Assembly (NCBI RefSeq): GCF_020382885.2
Contig: NC_058512.1
Location: 327,501 to 391,500 of the forward strand
Length of the DNA stretch: 64,000 nt
DNA from: Scatophagus argus
Taxonomy: Eukaryota > Chordata > Actinopteri > Scatophagidae
Direction of reading: 5' to 3'
Shown: piece by piece, positions 41,700 to 53,990 of the stretch
Layout of the letters: each line of letters starts with the position of its first letter
Position numbering within the stretch: position 1 is the first letter of the stretch
The notes under the pieces: generated by a model
Told to the model about the DNA's origin: nothing
The model's database searches: none
Seen by the model: the letters and a program-made list of their open reading frames with translations, nothing else
Position numbers and translations under genes: made by a program

Positions 41700-42870
41700 G
41701 TTCTGTCAGATTTGACTTTGAATTTGCACTGAAAACAGATTGTTTTTGTGGAACTCAAAGTTTTGTGTCTGCATCCGTTTTTTAAGTTAAGCTGAAACTT
41801 TCAGTGTTGAAAGTAATGTGAAAGTTGACTCATGACAGGAACAGGCGTGTGATTGGTAATCAGTAATCAATAATCAGGGGGAGCAGAATCCTCAGAGTTC
41901 GTTAGGAGACAAGTTCACAGTCCGATCAATGCAGTACAACAGTACGTAGTACTGCAGTGAGAGACATCAGGACGTGCAGGACAGATGAGCCTCCTCCCTC
42001 CTGATTATCTGTCATGTGACGGTTTATGAAAGCCGCGGCGTCCCGTCACGCTCGTGTGGACGCTGGATTTCTCTGCTTTATGAAGTCATTAGTTTCTCGT
42101 GGGTCATTAGCCTGCACGCACGTCGCTGTTTTGACGAATGCAGCTGCAGGATTATGCACACAATGTGCATCACATGATGAACAGGAAGAGCCTCGTCACA
42201 TTACCCCGGTGTGTTCAGGGGCCGTCCGTCACTTCATTACCGAGAGGAAGCTCGCTCACCTCACGGCGAGTGACACATGCGACCGTCGACGAGCTTTTCA
42301 CCGTGACTGTTGGAGGGAAACAACATTAAAAAAAACGTTCAGGGATGAGAAATGAAGCAGAGCTGAGCATCCCTCACAGAAAATGTCTCAGCGGGACACC
42401 ACGTCATCATGCGGGACGAAGATGTTTGCTGGAGAAGGTGAACGCGTCGAACTTTACGCCTTCTTCGGCTTCTTTAGCTGTGAAGGACGAACCATCAGTC
42501 AGTCAATCAGAGTGGACTCCTCAGAGTTAACGGAAGAACTCAAACTCAACCGCCTCAGTCCTCCATCTTTGGTTTCGCTCGGATTCATTTCACAGTTTGC
42601 CACTGAGCAGACGCTCGTGGTGGTTCAAGTCTCAGTGCAGAAATGGTAGGCTGTGGCGGACAGAACATCCTGTTGGGCCAAGTCTGCTGTCATTTGTTGA
42701 TGAAAGACGGACTGTGCCTTTAAAACAGTCCTCGTCCTGAGTGCTGGACCTGCAGGCAGGCTGAGGTCACCGTATGAACTCAAACAAACGGGAGTCGGTG
42801 GAGGCGTATCGATATTTAAATCGGATTGTTCTCCGCGCCCGCCGAAGCTTCTCGTCTCCGCGGTGACCTT
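41700..42870. other. Desert interval, no gene recognised
   Basis: Unique sequence. The open frames at 42026-42355 and 42383-42649 have no recognisable domain or splice context. Part of 42000-42350 could be conserved, but no motif cluster stands out. Confidence 0.4.
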
Positions 42871-42879
42871 GTTGCCGGA

Positions 42880-43090
42880 CGCTCGCTCAGCCTGATCCGA
42901 CCTGCCGGCCTGCTGTTTGGTTTATTGACTGACTGCAGACACGCCGCTGCACCTCCATTGGCTTAAATGGCTTTTCATTTTTTATTGGCAGGTCGGTGAC
43001 GGCTTGTTTTTGTTGAGGCTCTTTACAGCTCGCGGTATCAAAACGTGTTTTACAGGCTCCCGTAAAATCAAACACAGCGAAGTAAAATCA
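42880..43090. promoter_or_regulatory. Candidate conserved non-coding element C
   Basis: CTCCATTGGCTTAAATGGC, TTTTTATTGGCAGGTCGG and repeated AAAATCAAA words form a compact repeat-free block. Function is inferred. Confidence 0.35.
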
Positions 43091-43504
43091 AAAGGAGGCG
43101 ACTGAGCTCAGCAAAAACAAGTCAAAGATCTGGAATAAAGTGAGAATCTGCAGGATCGTTCATCAGTTCCACCAGTTTACAGCCAAAATGAGACCCGGCA
43201 GCTTCTGTGAGGACGACCTTCTGGATTCGTTCAAGAGCAAAGCTGTTGTGTTTGAAAACAGCAGATTTGGAGGTTAAGTTTCAGCTTCATTCAGACTGAA
43301 GGACCTTCTGGTCCAAGGCTACAGTCTGATCCTCCTGGAGCCTTTAACAAACGCCGCGTTCGTTATCAGATGGTCTGACTGTTCTCTCAGCCAATCGGTG
43401 ACTGTTCACTGTGAACAGGACAACAACAGGACGTCTGCAACACAAACAAGTGAGAAGGTGAAACATGTTGGCTTCTAGCCCAACCCATTAACCAATCAGG
43501 AGAG

Positions 43505-43925
43505 AGACAGGAGAGATAGACAGACAGGTGGGCAGACAGACAGACAGACTGGCAGACAGACAGATGGGCAGACAGACAGACACACGGGCAGGCAGACAGA
43601 CTGACACACGGGCAGGCAGACAGACAGGCAGGCAGGCAGGCAGGCAGACAGACAGACAGACGTTCAGGCAGGCAGGCAGACACACAGGCAGGCAGACAGA
43701 CAGGCAGGTAGGCACACAGCCAGCCAGGCAGACAGACTGACACACAGGCAGGCAGACAGGCAGGCAGGCAGGCAGGCAGGCAGACAGACAGACAGACGTT
43801 CAGGCAGGCAGGCAGACAGGCAGGCAGGCAGCCAGCCAGGCAGACAGACTGACACACGGGCAGGCAGACAGACAGGCAGGCAGACAGACTGACACACGGG
43901 CAGGCAGACAGACAGGCAGGCAGAC
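43505..43925. repeat. CAGACAGG/CAGG tetranucleotide array
   Basis: About 420 bases of CAGA, CAGG and CACA units with partial longer duplications (the block with GACGTTCAGG occurs twice, about 140 bases apart). It is the same composition as the array in the mfhas1 intron. Confidence 0.95.
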
Positions 43926-44009
43926 ATCCCTCCTGAGCTCCTGTTGACAATAAAGAAGGAGAAAGGAGGAGGAGGAGGAGCTCGGTAACCTGCTGAACTG
44001 GAGAACCTC

Positions 44010-44340
44010 CTCTCATTGATTATGGAAATCTCTCCGCCGCTGACCCGGCCTCTTATGAGTCTTAAGTATTGATTAAATACGCGGAGGAAAATACTTTGGC
44101 AGTTAAATCAGACGTTCACTCGATTAGCCGCCGCTTGCCGTTCAGCAGAATTTCATTTTTGCGTGTGAGTTCTGGTAGCTGTGAGCTTGGAAACTGAATT
44201 AAGTGCGACATTAATGCGGGGTGACCTCGGGGGCGAATGACCTCTGACCTCTGACCTGGGGAGCGTCTGGTCACGAGGGAAGTAAAGTGAGGTGCAGACT
44301 GCACTTAAGCCGCTCTCTGTTCTGCTGAGATTCGGCACAG
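44010..44340. promoter_or_regulatory. Candidate conserved non-coding element D with triple DR1
   Basis: Repeat-free block with TATTGATTAAATAC, a GAATTAAG site and three TGACCT half-sites at 44238-44257, each separated by one C (overlapping DR1 elements). DR1 is bound by HNF4, RXR, PPAR and COUP-TF. A pancreas-related enhancer of nkx6.1 is a reasonable guess only. Confidence 0.45.
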
Positions 44341-44829
44341 ACACATCAAATCACGCGGCGATCGGATCAATAGATCCTCTGACTTCAGAAGTAGGTCAGC
44401 AGCAGCATTTGGGATATTAGCGGCGGGTGAAGAGAGTTCACGCTGCTGAGCTCTCAGCTCGTCCTTCTCAATGTTTCAGGTGCAGATAGTCATCAGGTGT
44501 TCTCCCGCACAGTGTTGCGTTATGGGTCGTCGTACACGACAGCATCTGGACGCGCCCGACAGAAAAGCGAGCAGCTCAGAATCATTTTTTCTTCTCTGGC
44601 TGATGTTGTCTGCATGTCTGACCGTCTCTCCCACGTTAAAAATGAACCACAGCTGAACAGCTCAAACTCTTTCATTGTTTCTGATGGATTTCAGCAGTTT
44701 GCGTGACTCTGAGTGACTGGAGGATCTTCAGAGTCATCGACTGGTCTTGGCGACAGCCAGCGGAGTCTCACAGAGTCGATCAGATAAGCAGCTCGCTGGT
44801 TTCCGGTCTGAGGAGGACAGGACCAGGGT

Positions 44830-45230
44830 CAACATGCTGGGCGAGAGGCTCGGGGCCCCGCCGCTCAGATTTATGAGGCCGGGCTCCTTTCACGGAGCTG
44901 CTGCGAAAGTTGGTGTGCACGATAGAAAGTTGTCAGCTGGGTGCAGACAGCAGTGGAGACGCTCAGCACAAGGCTCAAATTGTTCCCTGCAGGACTATAA
45001 TGCTGTTTTCCCATGCTCGCCAAGGCGCCGCCGTTTGTTTAGTGATGTCGCAACCGGGCGTTAATGCCTCTTTAGTTATGTCACCTCGAGCTACTGAGGA
45101 GGCGCTGAGGGTCTGGTTAACCCGTCCGTCGCCTGCGGGGACACAGCAGACCAAAATGCACCTCAGCCGGAAACTGCAAGAGGACGGTGAGACGCGCGCA
45201 TCCATACGTGATTTGGGGCCCTGAGACCTC
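44830..45230. promoter_or_regulatory. Candidate conserved non-coding element E
   Basis: Unique sequence including TCAGATTTATGAGGCCGGGC, GGACTATAATGCTG and GGCGTTAATGCCTC. Open frames here (for example 44910-45224) show no family features. Confidence 0.35.
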
Positions 45231-45239
45231 CTGACTCCT

Positions 45240-46950
45240 CAGACCAAACCCCATCAGCTCAGACCCTCCGGCTCCTTTTGGGACGTCCGTCTTCCTGCTC
45301 TGTCTTTGTCATCACTAAGCGTTACATTCTTTATAGGTGCCTAAAACGCTGCTGAAATCTGACGTGTTGTCCTCCAGACACAGTCCAGTCCAGTCCAGTT
45401 CAGTCCAGTCCTGTCCAGTCCCGTGTGAGACTTCTGACCCGTCCTTATTCACTGCAGCAATAGGACACAAACAGATCGGAGTCTCACTGACTCCACCTCA
45501 TAGAAATGGTTTGTGTGTGTCCACGTGGTTTCAGGTGAGATGTTTTTCCACAGGAGCAACCTGAAAACGTAGCTGTGACGTAGCTGTGCAGCAGTGGTGC
45601 ATGATGGGTGAGTGCACAGTGGCTGGTGCTTTTCCACATAAGGATTACAAAGGGGCCCCTGGAGGGGGCAGCTCCAGGGTCCAGAGACAGAGACCAAGGG
45701 GGGACGGAGGAACAAAGAGACTCTGGAACTCGGCCGCCAGCTCCAGACTTCAGCTCCAAGTGAACGTCCTGCAGTGAAGACAAAACATCCATGAGAGAAA
45801 GTCAACAGAGAGTTAACCATCAGCTACTCTGATCGTTGATTAATGTTACCGATGAAGAAAAGATCCCAAACGGTTTCAGCTCCCAGATGTGAAGGAAGGC
45901 TGCTGGGCCTCGGTGGGCCCACAGGAACTCGTGCTGGAGCTGAAAGCAGGCAGATGCTAACGGCTACAAAGTCCGGTGACCTCAGGCTCTCTCTCGTTTA
46001 CAACCAAAGACTCCAAGTGTGTCCCGTCCGATTGTCAGGTATTCATTGAGACAGAAGCGCACAGCCGCTCTCCCACGGGATTTCATCTCATGATGAGGAG
46101 GACTCAGAGACGCAGAGTGGACCCTGTCTCATTTACTGAGGAAGACGAGCATATTTACATGTCACCTGTAATGTTAGTGCTATTAATTCTATTAAGACAA
46201 GACAGGAGACAAAGTTTGTTCATTAACTACTACTAATTTATTCTAATGAGTGACAGCCAAAATCTACCAAAATATACAGCAACCAACGAGAAGTACACAT
46301 TCAAATATAATGAAGCAGGATGGAGGAAAGCTTTGGTCAGGAAGCGAGAGAACCGAGGACATCCTCCTTCTTCTTCTTTGTTGGTCTATTCATTGTAGCC
46401 GAGGCTTTGACAGACAGATGAAGGCAGAGATGTTCTTCATGTCTGCTGGAGCTTCAGAGGATGAACATTGGACTTCTGTCACATGGTGCTGGGTGGAGCA
46501 AGGCCAGGCTGACCGGCGTCCCGTGTATCTGGAGGTTAACTTGGTGAGGACGTGGGACACTTCCCACCTGACTGATGAGATGGACTTTTCGATCCGTCGA
46601 CCCTCCTGCAGCCTCTCGGCTCTCGTCTCCAGCTGTGCAAATGGCTGACGTGCGAAATGTGAGCCGAGCAGATCGGTCGCCTGCAGTCCAGCCAGGCAAA
46701 CACACACACTGCGAGGTAACACACCCCTCCCCCGACCGCCACATTAAACACGTAGTTCATCACGGCCGAGACACGTTAACCTCGCAGACACGTCCCAGCG
46801 ATCAATCACATCGTGATAAATACAGCTGATTGGTCTTTGTTCTCAATGTGTGTTCTAATGCAGAAAGATGAATTCTTATGTGAAAATCAATAGAGCAGAT
46901 TGTGCAGAAAGGAGTCAGCGCTCGGCGCTAACGGAGGAGCAGCTGCTGCT
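45240..46950. other. Desert interval, no gene recognised
   Basis: A short CAGTC pentamer array lies at 45384-45422. The 132-codon frame at 46250-46648 and its antisense partners resemble nothing known and lack splice or promoter context. Confidence 0.45.
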
Positions 46951-46959
46951 TCCAGCTCA

Positions 46960-47160
46960 AAACGTTTGAGTTTGGTCAATCGATTAACAGCCCACTTCTT
47001 TCACCATCTTCCCTTTTCACGCAACATCCGTCTTCTCAAGTACACTTAGAAGGCTAATGTCCAGTCCCCAGGTATTCCAACGATGGCCCTAAATCACATC
47101 GATCCAGTTATTGCTGATCAGGGGGATCATACGCTTTAAAGGAGCAGTTCACATCCTATC
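46960..47160. promoter_or_regulatory. Candidate conserved non-coding element F
   Basis: Block with TCAATCGATTAACAGCCC, CTAATGTCCAG and ATTGCTGATCAGGGGGATCA, free of simple repeats. Function is inferred. Confidence 0.35.
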
Positions 47161-47475
47161 AGGATCCTATCTATTCATCATCTGGGCTGGGGGACCTGAA
47201 CATGTTGGTGTCCTCATTTAATCAGCTAAACAAATCACTGCTGTTTGTCCACCATCTAAGTGACTTTGTTTCTGTTGCTCAGGTGAAACGAGGCATCTGA
47301 GGACGTTGGACAACACAGAAAATAAGGTTGAAATGGATACAAGCTGGGCCTCCACAGGACGTCTCTCCTGTTACAACTTGTCCAACATCAGCGAGAGTCT
47401 CCAAGGTGGAGAACAACACTTCTCAGCTACTTCCTGTCAGGTGATGTCAGGGATGAAGATGTAAGTGGAGCACAA

Positions 47476-47532
47476 ACCTCCTCCTCCTCCTCCTCCCTGC
47501 TGTAGACTGACAGGCAGGCAGAAAGACATGTG

Positions 47533-47572
<40 letters not shown>
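47476..47572. repeat. CTC run and CAGA microsatellite
   Basis: CTC units at about 47476-47494 and nine CAGA units at 47537-47572. Confidence 0.92.
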
Positions 47573-47659
47573 GCGTGTAAAACAAAGCGTCCTGAGGACA
47601 AAGTGACGACCACACTTGGCTTCCTGTTTGTATTTTCTCTTGTCTCCACGAGAAGCTCT

Positions 47660-47945
47660 GAATAGTTTTTTTTTTATTAATTTCATGGATTATTTGCTCA
47701 TTATGCATTAATCATGGTGCCCCATCTGGAAGGTGCAGGCGTGACTGTGTGAGAAACAGCCATTCTGATCTCAATTAGATGATGCCTCTCCTCTCTGTCT
47801 ACCCATAAATCACTTCTCCAAAGTGAAATTAACAGTTACTGGAGCGCATTAATATCCCAAGTCAGGCATGAGGGGAATGAAGCGACTGGAACAGCCATCT
47901 CTCACAGCGCCGAAAACATCATTTTGTTTGTGAAATATCAACATT
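47660..47945. promoter_or_regulatory. Candidate conserved non-coding element G
   Basis: Dense homeodomain/POU-like words: ATTAATTTCATGG, TTATGCATTAATCATGG, CTCAATTAGATGATGCC and GCATTAATATCCC, plus CCATCTGGAAGG (E-box-like). One of the strongest candidates by appearance; it is bounded on the right by a CTC array. Confidence 0.5.
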
Positions 47946-47948
47946 ACG

Positions 47949-48043
47949 CGCTCCTCCTCCTCCTCCTCCTCCTCCTCCTCTGCTGACACTGACAGGGAGG
48001 AATGATGGTGTGTGAAGCAGCTGATCTCCAGTTAGCAGGTCAC

Positions 48044-48079
<36 letters not shown>
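47949..48079. repeat. CTC and CA microsatellites
   Basis: CTC units at about 47949-47980 and CA units at about 48049-48079. Confidence 0.93.
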
Positions 48080-48080
<1 letters not shown>

Positions 48081-48089
48081 TCTGCACAT

Positions 48090-49440
48090 CTTAATCCTCA
48101 TGCACAGTAATTCACATGTGAGAAATTTTCTACAAAGACTCGTACTGATGATGTGGTTGTGATGAAGATACCACACAGAAGCACAGCTGGAGGACACACT
48201 CCGTGTCCACAAACCCTCCTTCATCAATCATGTTCAGTTTGCTACTTCTGTCTTTTACTGCCAGATGTTTCTATTATTTTGTCCACCACATTTATATCAG
48301 TGATATGAGGCCAAATAATCATGACTGGAGAATATTTTGACTACATTAGGTGTATGCGGCTGTGCCTAATAAACTGGACACTGAGCCAGTGGAAGCAGAA
48401 TTTTATCAGCATATGTTTGATTGTTGATCAGTGTTTTGGTAAACATTACGTGGCATCATTCAGAAAAGGATCAAAAGCAGATATTTCAGTGTGTTTTTGT
48501 GCGTAAACCTGAGCAGACTTTGGGCTCAGCGTCGTCACGACACCAAAGTGAAAACTGAACATAAAGACGTTTAAGCACACGAGGTCTGCACAAACGTGTC
48601 AGATGTTTATCAGAATGTCCTCAGGTGACTGAGCTGAGCCACCCTGTCGCAGGTCCGGCCTCTTTGTAAACTCTTCGGTGGTTTGTTTGGAAGTGGCTGT
48701 AGGTTTTGCAGCGTCTCCTGATCAGAGATGATGTGAAGGTTAGCAGTCATCTGGGATGAACCTGAGGGAAGCTGCAGGCTGGTGATCCACTCAGCTGCAT
48801 CGTCTCCATAAGCTCATGATGATGTTGGATATTCACATGTTGACGTCCGTGTCAGATGGCAGCCTGCTCTCTGCCTCGTGGTGGGTCTTGTTAGTCCAGT
48901 ATGTGTACATCGGTAAACCAGGGGGCTGTTCATTCAGAGCTGCTGTCCACCGTGAGGAGGATTCTGTGCTGAAGGGCAGCCGTCAGTCTGAGCTGCAGAA
49001 ACCGAGAGATCTCAGCTGCTCAGGGAGCAAGACCTCCAGCGGCTGTTTGATATCTGTCACTTATCTGATGGATTGGAAGTGTGACATTAAAATGGAAATT
49101 ACTCAGGGGAGACTCGACGAGGGAACGCTCGGCGACCTTTGACCTCCGGCTAAGACCACAGAAATCCCTCAGCGAGGCAGACAGCAGGGACACAACGAGA
49201 CCGACAGGCCGCTTACATTAACAGTAGGCGGAGATGCAGCCTGGAATCAGGACCTCCACACCAACAGAGTGGGGACCTGGACCGGTGCTGGTCAGGCCTT
49301 CAGGGATCAGTAACAGCATCGTGCTGCTTATTTTAGAGCTTTTGCTTGTGTTCATTTCACCTTCATAAGAAATCTTGTTTTTAGCATTTTACCAGGATGA
49401 AGATGAGAGGGAGGCAGAGGAGGAGATAAAGAGCGTGAAG
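48090..49440. other. Desert interval, no gene recognised
   Basis: Unique sequence with occasional short open frames (such as 48816-49142) lacking recognisable domains. No clear repeats. Confidence 0.45.
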
Positions 49441-49559
49441 ATGGGGCTGGAGATGGATTGTGGGACCTTTCAATTCCCTAAACTCTGATGATTCCTGGTC
49501 TTACATCAGTCAGGAGAAGGGGGAGCAGAGGGAGGAGGCGAGGGGGAGGAGGAGGAGGC

Positions 49560-49935
49560 AGCTCCTGGACACTCCATACATAATTAATGACATCATTTCA
49601 ACTACACTATTGACTAAACAAATGCATAAATCACACAGACTGAGTCAATACACACGGAAACATTTAATCATGTTCCTAATAATGACGACTGTTTCCATCA
49701 TGCCGTCATTATTTCCAGCTGCTGTCAGAGCGAGAGGAGACGTGAAACAGCAGCAATCATGGAGGTTGAGCGCTGACTGACAGCGACGGAGGGGAGAAGG
49801 CGAAGCGGGCGGCGGGCGGCGTCTTTATGTGGAGTGGCAGCCGAAAAGTGGCTGTCAAAAAATGCAGTGGATATTTGCTGTTTTGTTTATCAGCTGGCTG
49901 GCGCTGAATAAAAGTGGAGGAACACGTATAGCCTG
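49560..49935. promoter_or_regulatory. Candidate conserved non-coding element H
   Basis: Contains CATAATTAATGACATCA (homeodomain next to a CRE-like half-site), ATGCATAAATCACAC, CATTTAATCATG and TAATAATGACG, then TGGCTGTCAAAAAATGCAG and GTTTATCAGCTGGC (TGTCA, GATA-like and E-box words). Regulatory function is inferred. Confidence 0.45.
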
Positions 49936-50123
49936 TCCGTGTGCCTTTTCATCTGCTCCCTAAATGGGTCTGGGGATTGGAGAGTGCAGTTTATCCCCGC
50001 CATTCTCCCTGACAGAGAAACCATTTAAGGCTCACCGCCGAGGAGACCGCAGTCTGTCACCAGAGACAGCATCAAATCAACTCTTCACATGCTGCTGCTC
50101 CAACTTTCTGCTTCACATCAGCA

Positions 50124-50680
50124 TGTTTCTCCCTGCACCTCCAGTCACACCTGCACCTCCCGTCACACCTGCTGTCACCCCTGCACCTCCAGTCACACCT
50201 GCACCTCCCGTCACACCTGCTGTCATCCCTGCACCTCCTGTCATACCTGCACCTCCCGTCACACCTGCTGTCATCCCTGCACCTCCTGTCATACCTGCAC
50301 CTCCCGTCACACCTGCTGTCACCCCTGCACCTCCAGTCACACCTGCACCTCCCGTCACACCTGCTGTCATCCCTGCACCTCCTGTCATACCTGCACCTCC
50401 CATCACACCTGCACCTCCAGTCACACCTCCAATCACAGCTGCACCTCCGGTCACACCTGCTGTCACACCTGCACCTCCCATCACCTCTGCACCTCCAGTC
50501 ACACCTCCTGTCATACCTGCACCTCCCATCACACCTGCACCTCCCATCACCTCTGCACCTCCAGTCACACCTCCTGTCATACCTGCACCTCCCATCACAT
50601 CTGCACCTCCAGTCACACCTGCACTTCCTGTCATACCTGCACCTCCCGTCACACCTCCTGTCACACCTGCACAAATCTGA
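50124..50680. repeat. Minisatellite of 18- and 12-base CACCTCC(C/A)GTCACACCTG units
   Basis: About 550 bases built of 18-base units with interspersed 12-base CCTGCTGTCACC-type units. Every period is a multiple of three, so four frames across both strands stay open for 180-240 codons (for example a PPVTPA repeat on the plus strand). No signal peptide, splice context or homologue suggests a protein. Confidence 0.93.
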
Positions 50681-50699
50681 TGCCAAACTCGACAATCAG

Positions 50700-51150
50700 T
50701 ACTTTAAAGTAAGCTGAATCACTGGAAATTTAAACTAAACTAACTTGAAAGTTAACTAAAGGAAGTGTGTTCTGTGAGCTGGACACAGAGACAGACTGAG
50801 TGATTAAAGATGCTGTTCATCCAACATGAAGAGCTGAAAGCATCAGACGTGTGTGGGACGATGACGAGGCTGCAACCTCCCTCATGTTAATACATGAAAG
50901 AAGCATAGATTCTGGTTTCTGGCTTACTGGTATTTATTGATCTGTCAGTTAGAAAAAAAAAATATAGTAAATGTTCTGTTTAATCTCTTTCAAACCCACA
51001 GAAAGGCTAAGCTTATGAAGGCCAGACTTGTTGTTGAATCTGTCAGCTCTGCTCTTGTTAACAGAAACATTCAGGCAGCAGCTTCTCGTGTTCGTCGGTT
51101 TGTGGGCCCTTCGTTGTCTCGTGATTTTGTGCTGCTTCATGACATCCTCA
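50700..51150. other. Desert interval, no gene recognised
   Basis: AT-rich unique sequence with no features above background. Confidence 0.45.
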
Positions 51151-51174
51151 GTGTGTCTTTTGTCTTTGAGTTCA

Positions 51175-51780
51175 AAGCTGCGTTTCCAGAGCAGTACGGT
51201 ACAGTTCGGTACGCTGTATTATTTGCGTTTCCATTATGAAACCTTGTAACGTTACCAAAATAAGTGTACTGTACTGGTTCTTGGCACCTTTCTGTTGAGC
51301 TACCAAGTACAGTGGTACGGTATGGGGTGGTTTAAGCCACACCCACCTCCATTGATTGGTTATAATTCAGTCCAACAAGCTGCAGCCTTTTCTCAAACAC
51401 AGTCTGCCTTCTTGCTGTGATAAACAGCCACATTCCGGAAGGAAGAACACGATGAAATCCTCCATTGTTGTTTAACTCTGATGGTGAGGCCACGTTGTTG
51501 AACCCCCTCTGAGTCTCCTCTCCACACAGTTGACCCTCCAGCCTCCACCCTGCAGGTCGCAGGTTAATGACTTTGTGTTTACCATCCAACAGGCTCTCCG
51601 ATAACAAGCCGGCTGTCCCCTCCTTCCATGTTTCCACCGTGAGGACGATGAAGACGCTTGTCGGTGTAGCAACAGGAAGCAAGGAATGTGACGCCACACA
51701 CAAGGCTTTGTGGGAGAACCACGAGGCCCGCAGAGTGAGAACCACTAATATTTATTCATGACAGAGAGAAGGTACTGGTT
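51175..51780. mobile_element. Possible non-autonomous DNA element
   Basis: GTACGGTACAGTTCGGTACG, GTACTGTACTGGTTCTTGGC and GTACAGTGGTACGGTATGG are the kind of repeated GTAC-rich ends found in some fish elements. GTACTGGTTTGTTGGCAC at about 51773 may be the opposite end. No transposase. Boundaries and family are uncertain. Confidence 0.35.
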
Positions 51781-51789
51781 TGTTGGCAC

Positions 51790-52375
51790 AGGCTACTTCA
51801 TTTACATTCTGTTATAGACTGTTTGCCCCAGCGTGGGAGCTCAGTCTGTCTCCAAATAGATGGACCTGTCCTGTTCACTCCGTCCCCCTGTCATCCAGTC
51901 ATGTTGCCTCCTAAGAAAACTCCTCAAAGCTCTCCACAGAACCATCCTGTCGGGTTAAAGCAGCTCGTTCAACAGCCTCAATAAACAACGAGACGCGTGA
52001 AGTCGACAAATGAATTCAATGGTTTTCTGTGTATAAAGAAGCAGATTTTATCTGAAAGGTGTAACATCTTGTTTTCAAGGTGACCCTCAGACACAAAGCA
52101 GACAAATAAATAATCATCTGCACAAAACTGAGGAGAAATGAAACACATCAATGTCATCAGCATACAGAGTTACAATTAATCGTATCGCCCACAGACACCA
52201 GAGAAGTTTTCTCCCTCAGGAAATAAAACAGAAGAAGAAGAAGAAGAAAAACATGGAGGACGCAATAAGAAATGAATTGAGCAGCCATGAAATCATCAAC
52301 AACGATAAAACATGAGGTGAACTTTGTGTTCAGAATAAACCATGTGACCTTCATTGTTAGTTTACACCAGTCAAT
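51790..52375. other. Desert interval with small simple repeats
   Basis: Contains a GAA tract at about 52232-52249. No gene recognised. Confidence 0.45.
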
Positions 52376-52400
52376 CAATCAATCAATCAATCAGTCAGTC
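52372..52400. repeat. AATC microsatellite
   Basis: Six AATC units followed by AGTC units. Confidence 0.9.
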
Positions 52401-52424
52401 ACTCCAATGATCACAGTACTGTCT

Positions 52425-52650
52425 TTAATCTTAGTTCCATGTACCTGTATGCATGTATATTTCATATTGCACTATTTGGTTACAATTTTCAGTGTATTTT
52501 TCCTGTTGTTGCCAGAGATGTCCTTTGTTTTCTGTTATGTTGTTTTGTTATTTTAATTATATTTTGTGGTGTACGGTGGTTCTGTGGGAGCACCCCCTCC
52601 ATTTCGTTGTCCCAGGTACAGTGACAGTGAAGACTATTCTATTCTATATG
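52425..52650 (+). mobile_element. Non-LTR retroposon 3' end with ATTCT tail
   Basis: ATATTTCATATTGCACTATT, then TTTCGTTGTCCCAGGTACAG and TGACAGTGAAGACTATTCT with an ATTCT tail follow the order of a common fish retroposon 3' end. 5'-truncated and non-coding. Confidence 0.65.
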
Positions 52651-53492
52651 AGCTGATCAGGGCTGTTAACCTGGCCTAAACGATGATCCAAATGAACTGT
52701 TACCTTCAGGTTTCAGGTTCATTTTCATAGAAACTGAACCGACAGGAAACGGGCACCCGTGTTGGACTTTAGTCCTGTGGAGTTTTGGTGTTGTACCAGT
52801 TTTTCATGGGAACAGAGCGCACAGACAGGCTGCTTGTGATAAGAGTGTAATGATTGGCCTGAGAGTTTAAAGAGTCACACACTTAATCACTGAGCGCTGA
52901 GAGGAGGCAGGCGATAGTGCAGCTGGAAACCAGTAAGAGTGTGGATCAGAGCCTTTACTGACAACAACTGCAGGGTTTCTCACCAGAGTTTTACCTGACG
53001 GAGCCTCCTGTTTGACTGAGTAACGGCTGATCGATCGTCAGCTCCTGCTGAACACCTTTCTGAGCGCCCGTTTGTCTGTTACGTCAATAATAATTCAACT
53101 ACAGCTAACAAAGATTTATCAGCTGTTATATTCATAATCGTTTAGATCCAGCTGAAAGCAAAAATATCAAACGTGAGCTGTGTCTCGAGGCTGATGCAGG
53201 CTGTGAATGTCTGACATTGAAGTAAACTGAATATATTTTTTGTTTTGCTGCTGGTCAGATCTTCAGTGACATCACCTGGTGGGAGGTTTTGAGTTTTCTG
53301 ATGATTTATCGCCAAACGATTAATCAGGAAATTGATGGACAGATTGATTGATAAGGAGAATAATCACCAGCTGGTGCAAATGAAACGACTAAAATGTGAG
53401 TGAATCTGACCTGAGAGCAGAACTGATGTAACACTAGAATGTTAGATGATGCTATTTAACTGTAACATAAGCTGTAAAATATGCAGCAAATC

Positions 53493-53497
53493 TGTGT

Positions 53498-53540
<43 letters not shown>
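53493..53540. repeat. GT microsatellite
   Basis: About 22 GT units with one GA interruption. Confidence 0.95.
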
Positions 53541-53541
<1 letters not shown>

Positions 53542-53599
53542 TGTCAGGTCTGCAGCATTAATGTGTCTCTGGTGGCCTCGTGTTGACAAAAGCTAACTG

Positions 53600-53990
53600 A
53601 TGACAGCCGAGCAGACACAGCAGTCAGCCATACTGGGGGGAAAAAACACTGTTGACCCTGCTTAGATTGGATTTACCGCAAGGCTGGATCCAACCACTGG
53701 TAGACATGATGGATTATTGTAATGGTCACCTCAATGGCCTCTTTGTCATGTTTAAATGGCAATACATTTTAGCTGGAAGGGGAGAAATTGAACAGCGTGC
53801 GGCTGAGCAGGCAAATGATGTGTTTGAGGTGTAAATAAAAGTGTATCACAGGTTGACTTTGTGCCGACGAGCTGCAGGTGGGAGGAGCCTGCGGCGTCCG
53901 CCACTCAACTCGCAATGCGTTACGATTATCGATTGTCTTTTATGGTGTGCATTAATCAGCAGCCATTAAAGCCCATTATTACAGAGGCTG
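53600..53990. promoter_or_regulatory. Candidate conserved non-coding element I
   Basis: Repeat-free block with TGGATTATTGTAATGG, GCAATACATTTTAGCTGG, TTACGATTATCGATTG and CATTAATCAGCAGCC. A 60-codon open frame (53652-53834) is too short and unlike any protein I know. It is directly followed by unrelated and dispersed-repeat sequence. Confidence 0.5.

Noticed and set aside
43387..44016. 209-codon minus frame rich in cysteine, leucine and proline
   Set aside because: Translation of the CAGACAGG array at 43505-43925; no domain or signal peptide beyond the repeat.
49964..50680. 238-codon proline/threonine-rich ORF resembling a mucin or collagen-like protein
   Set aside because: Encoded by a minisatellite that is open in several frames on both strands; no exon borders or promoter.
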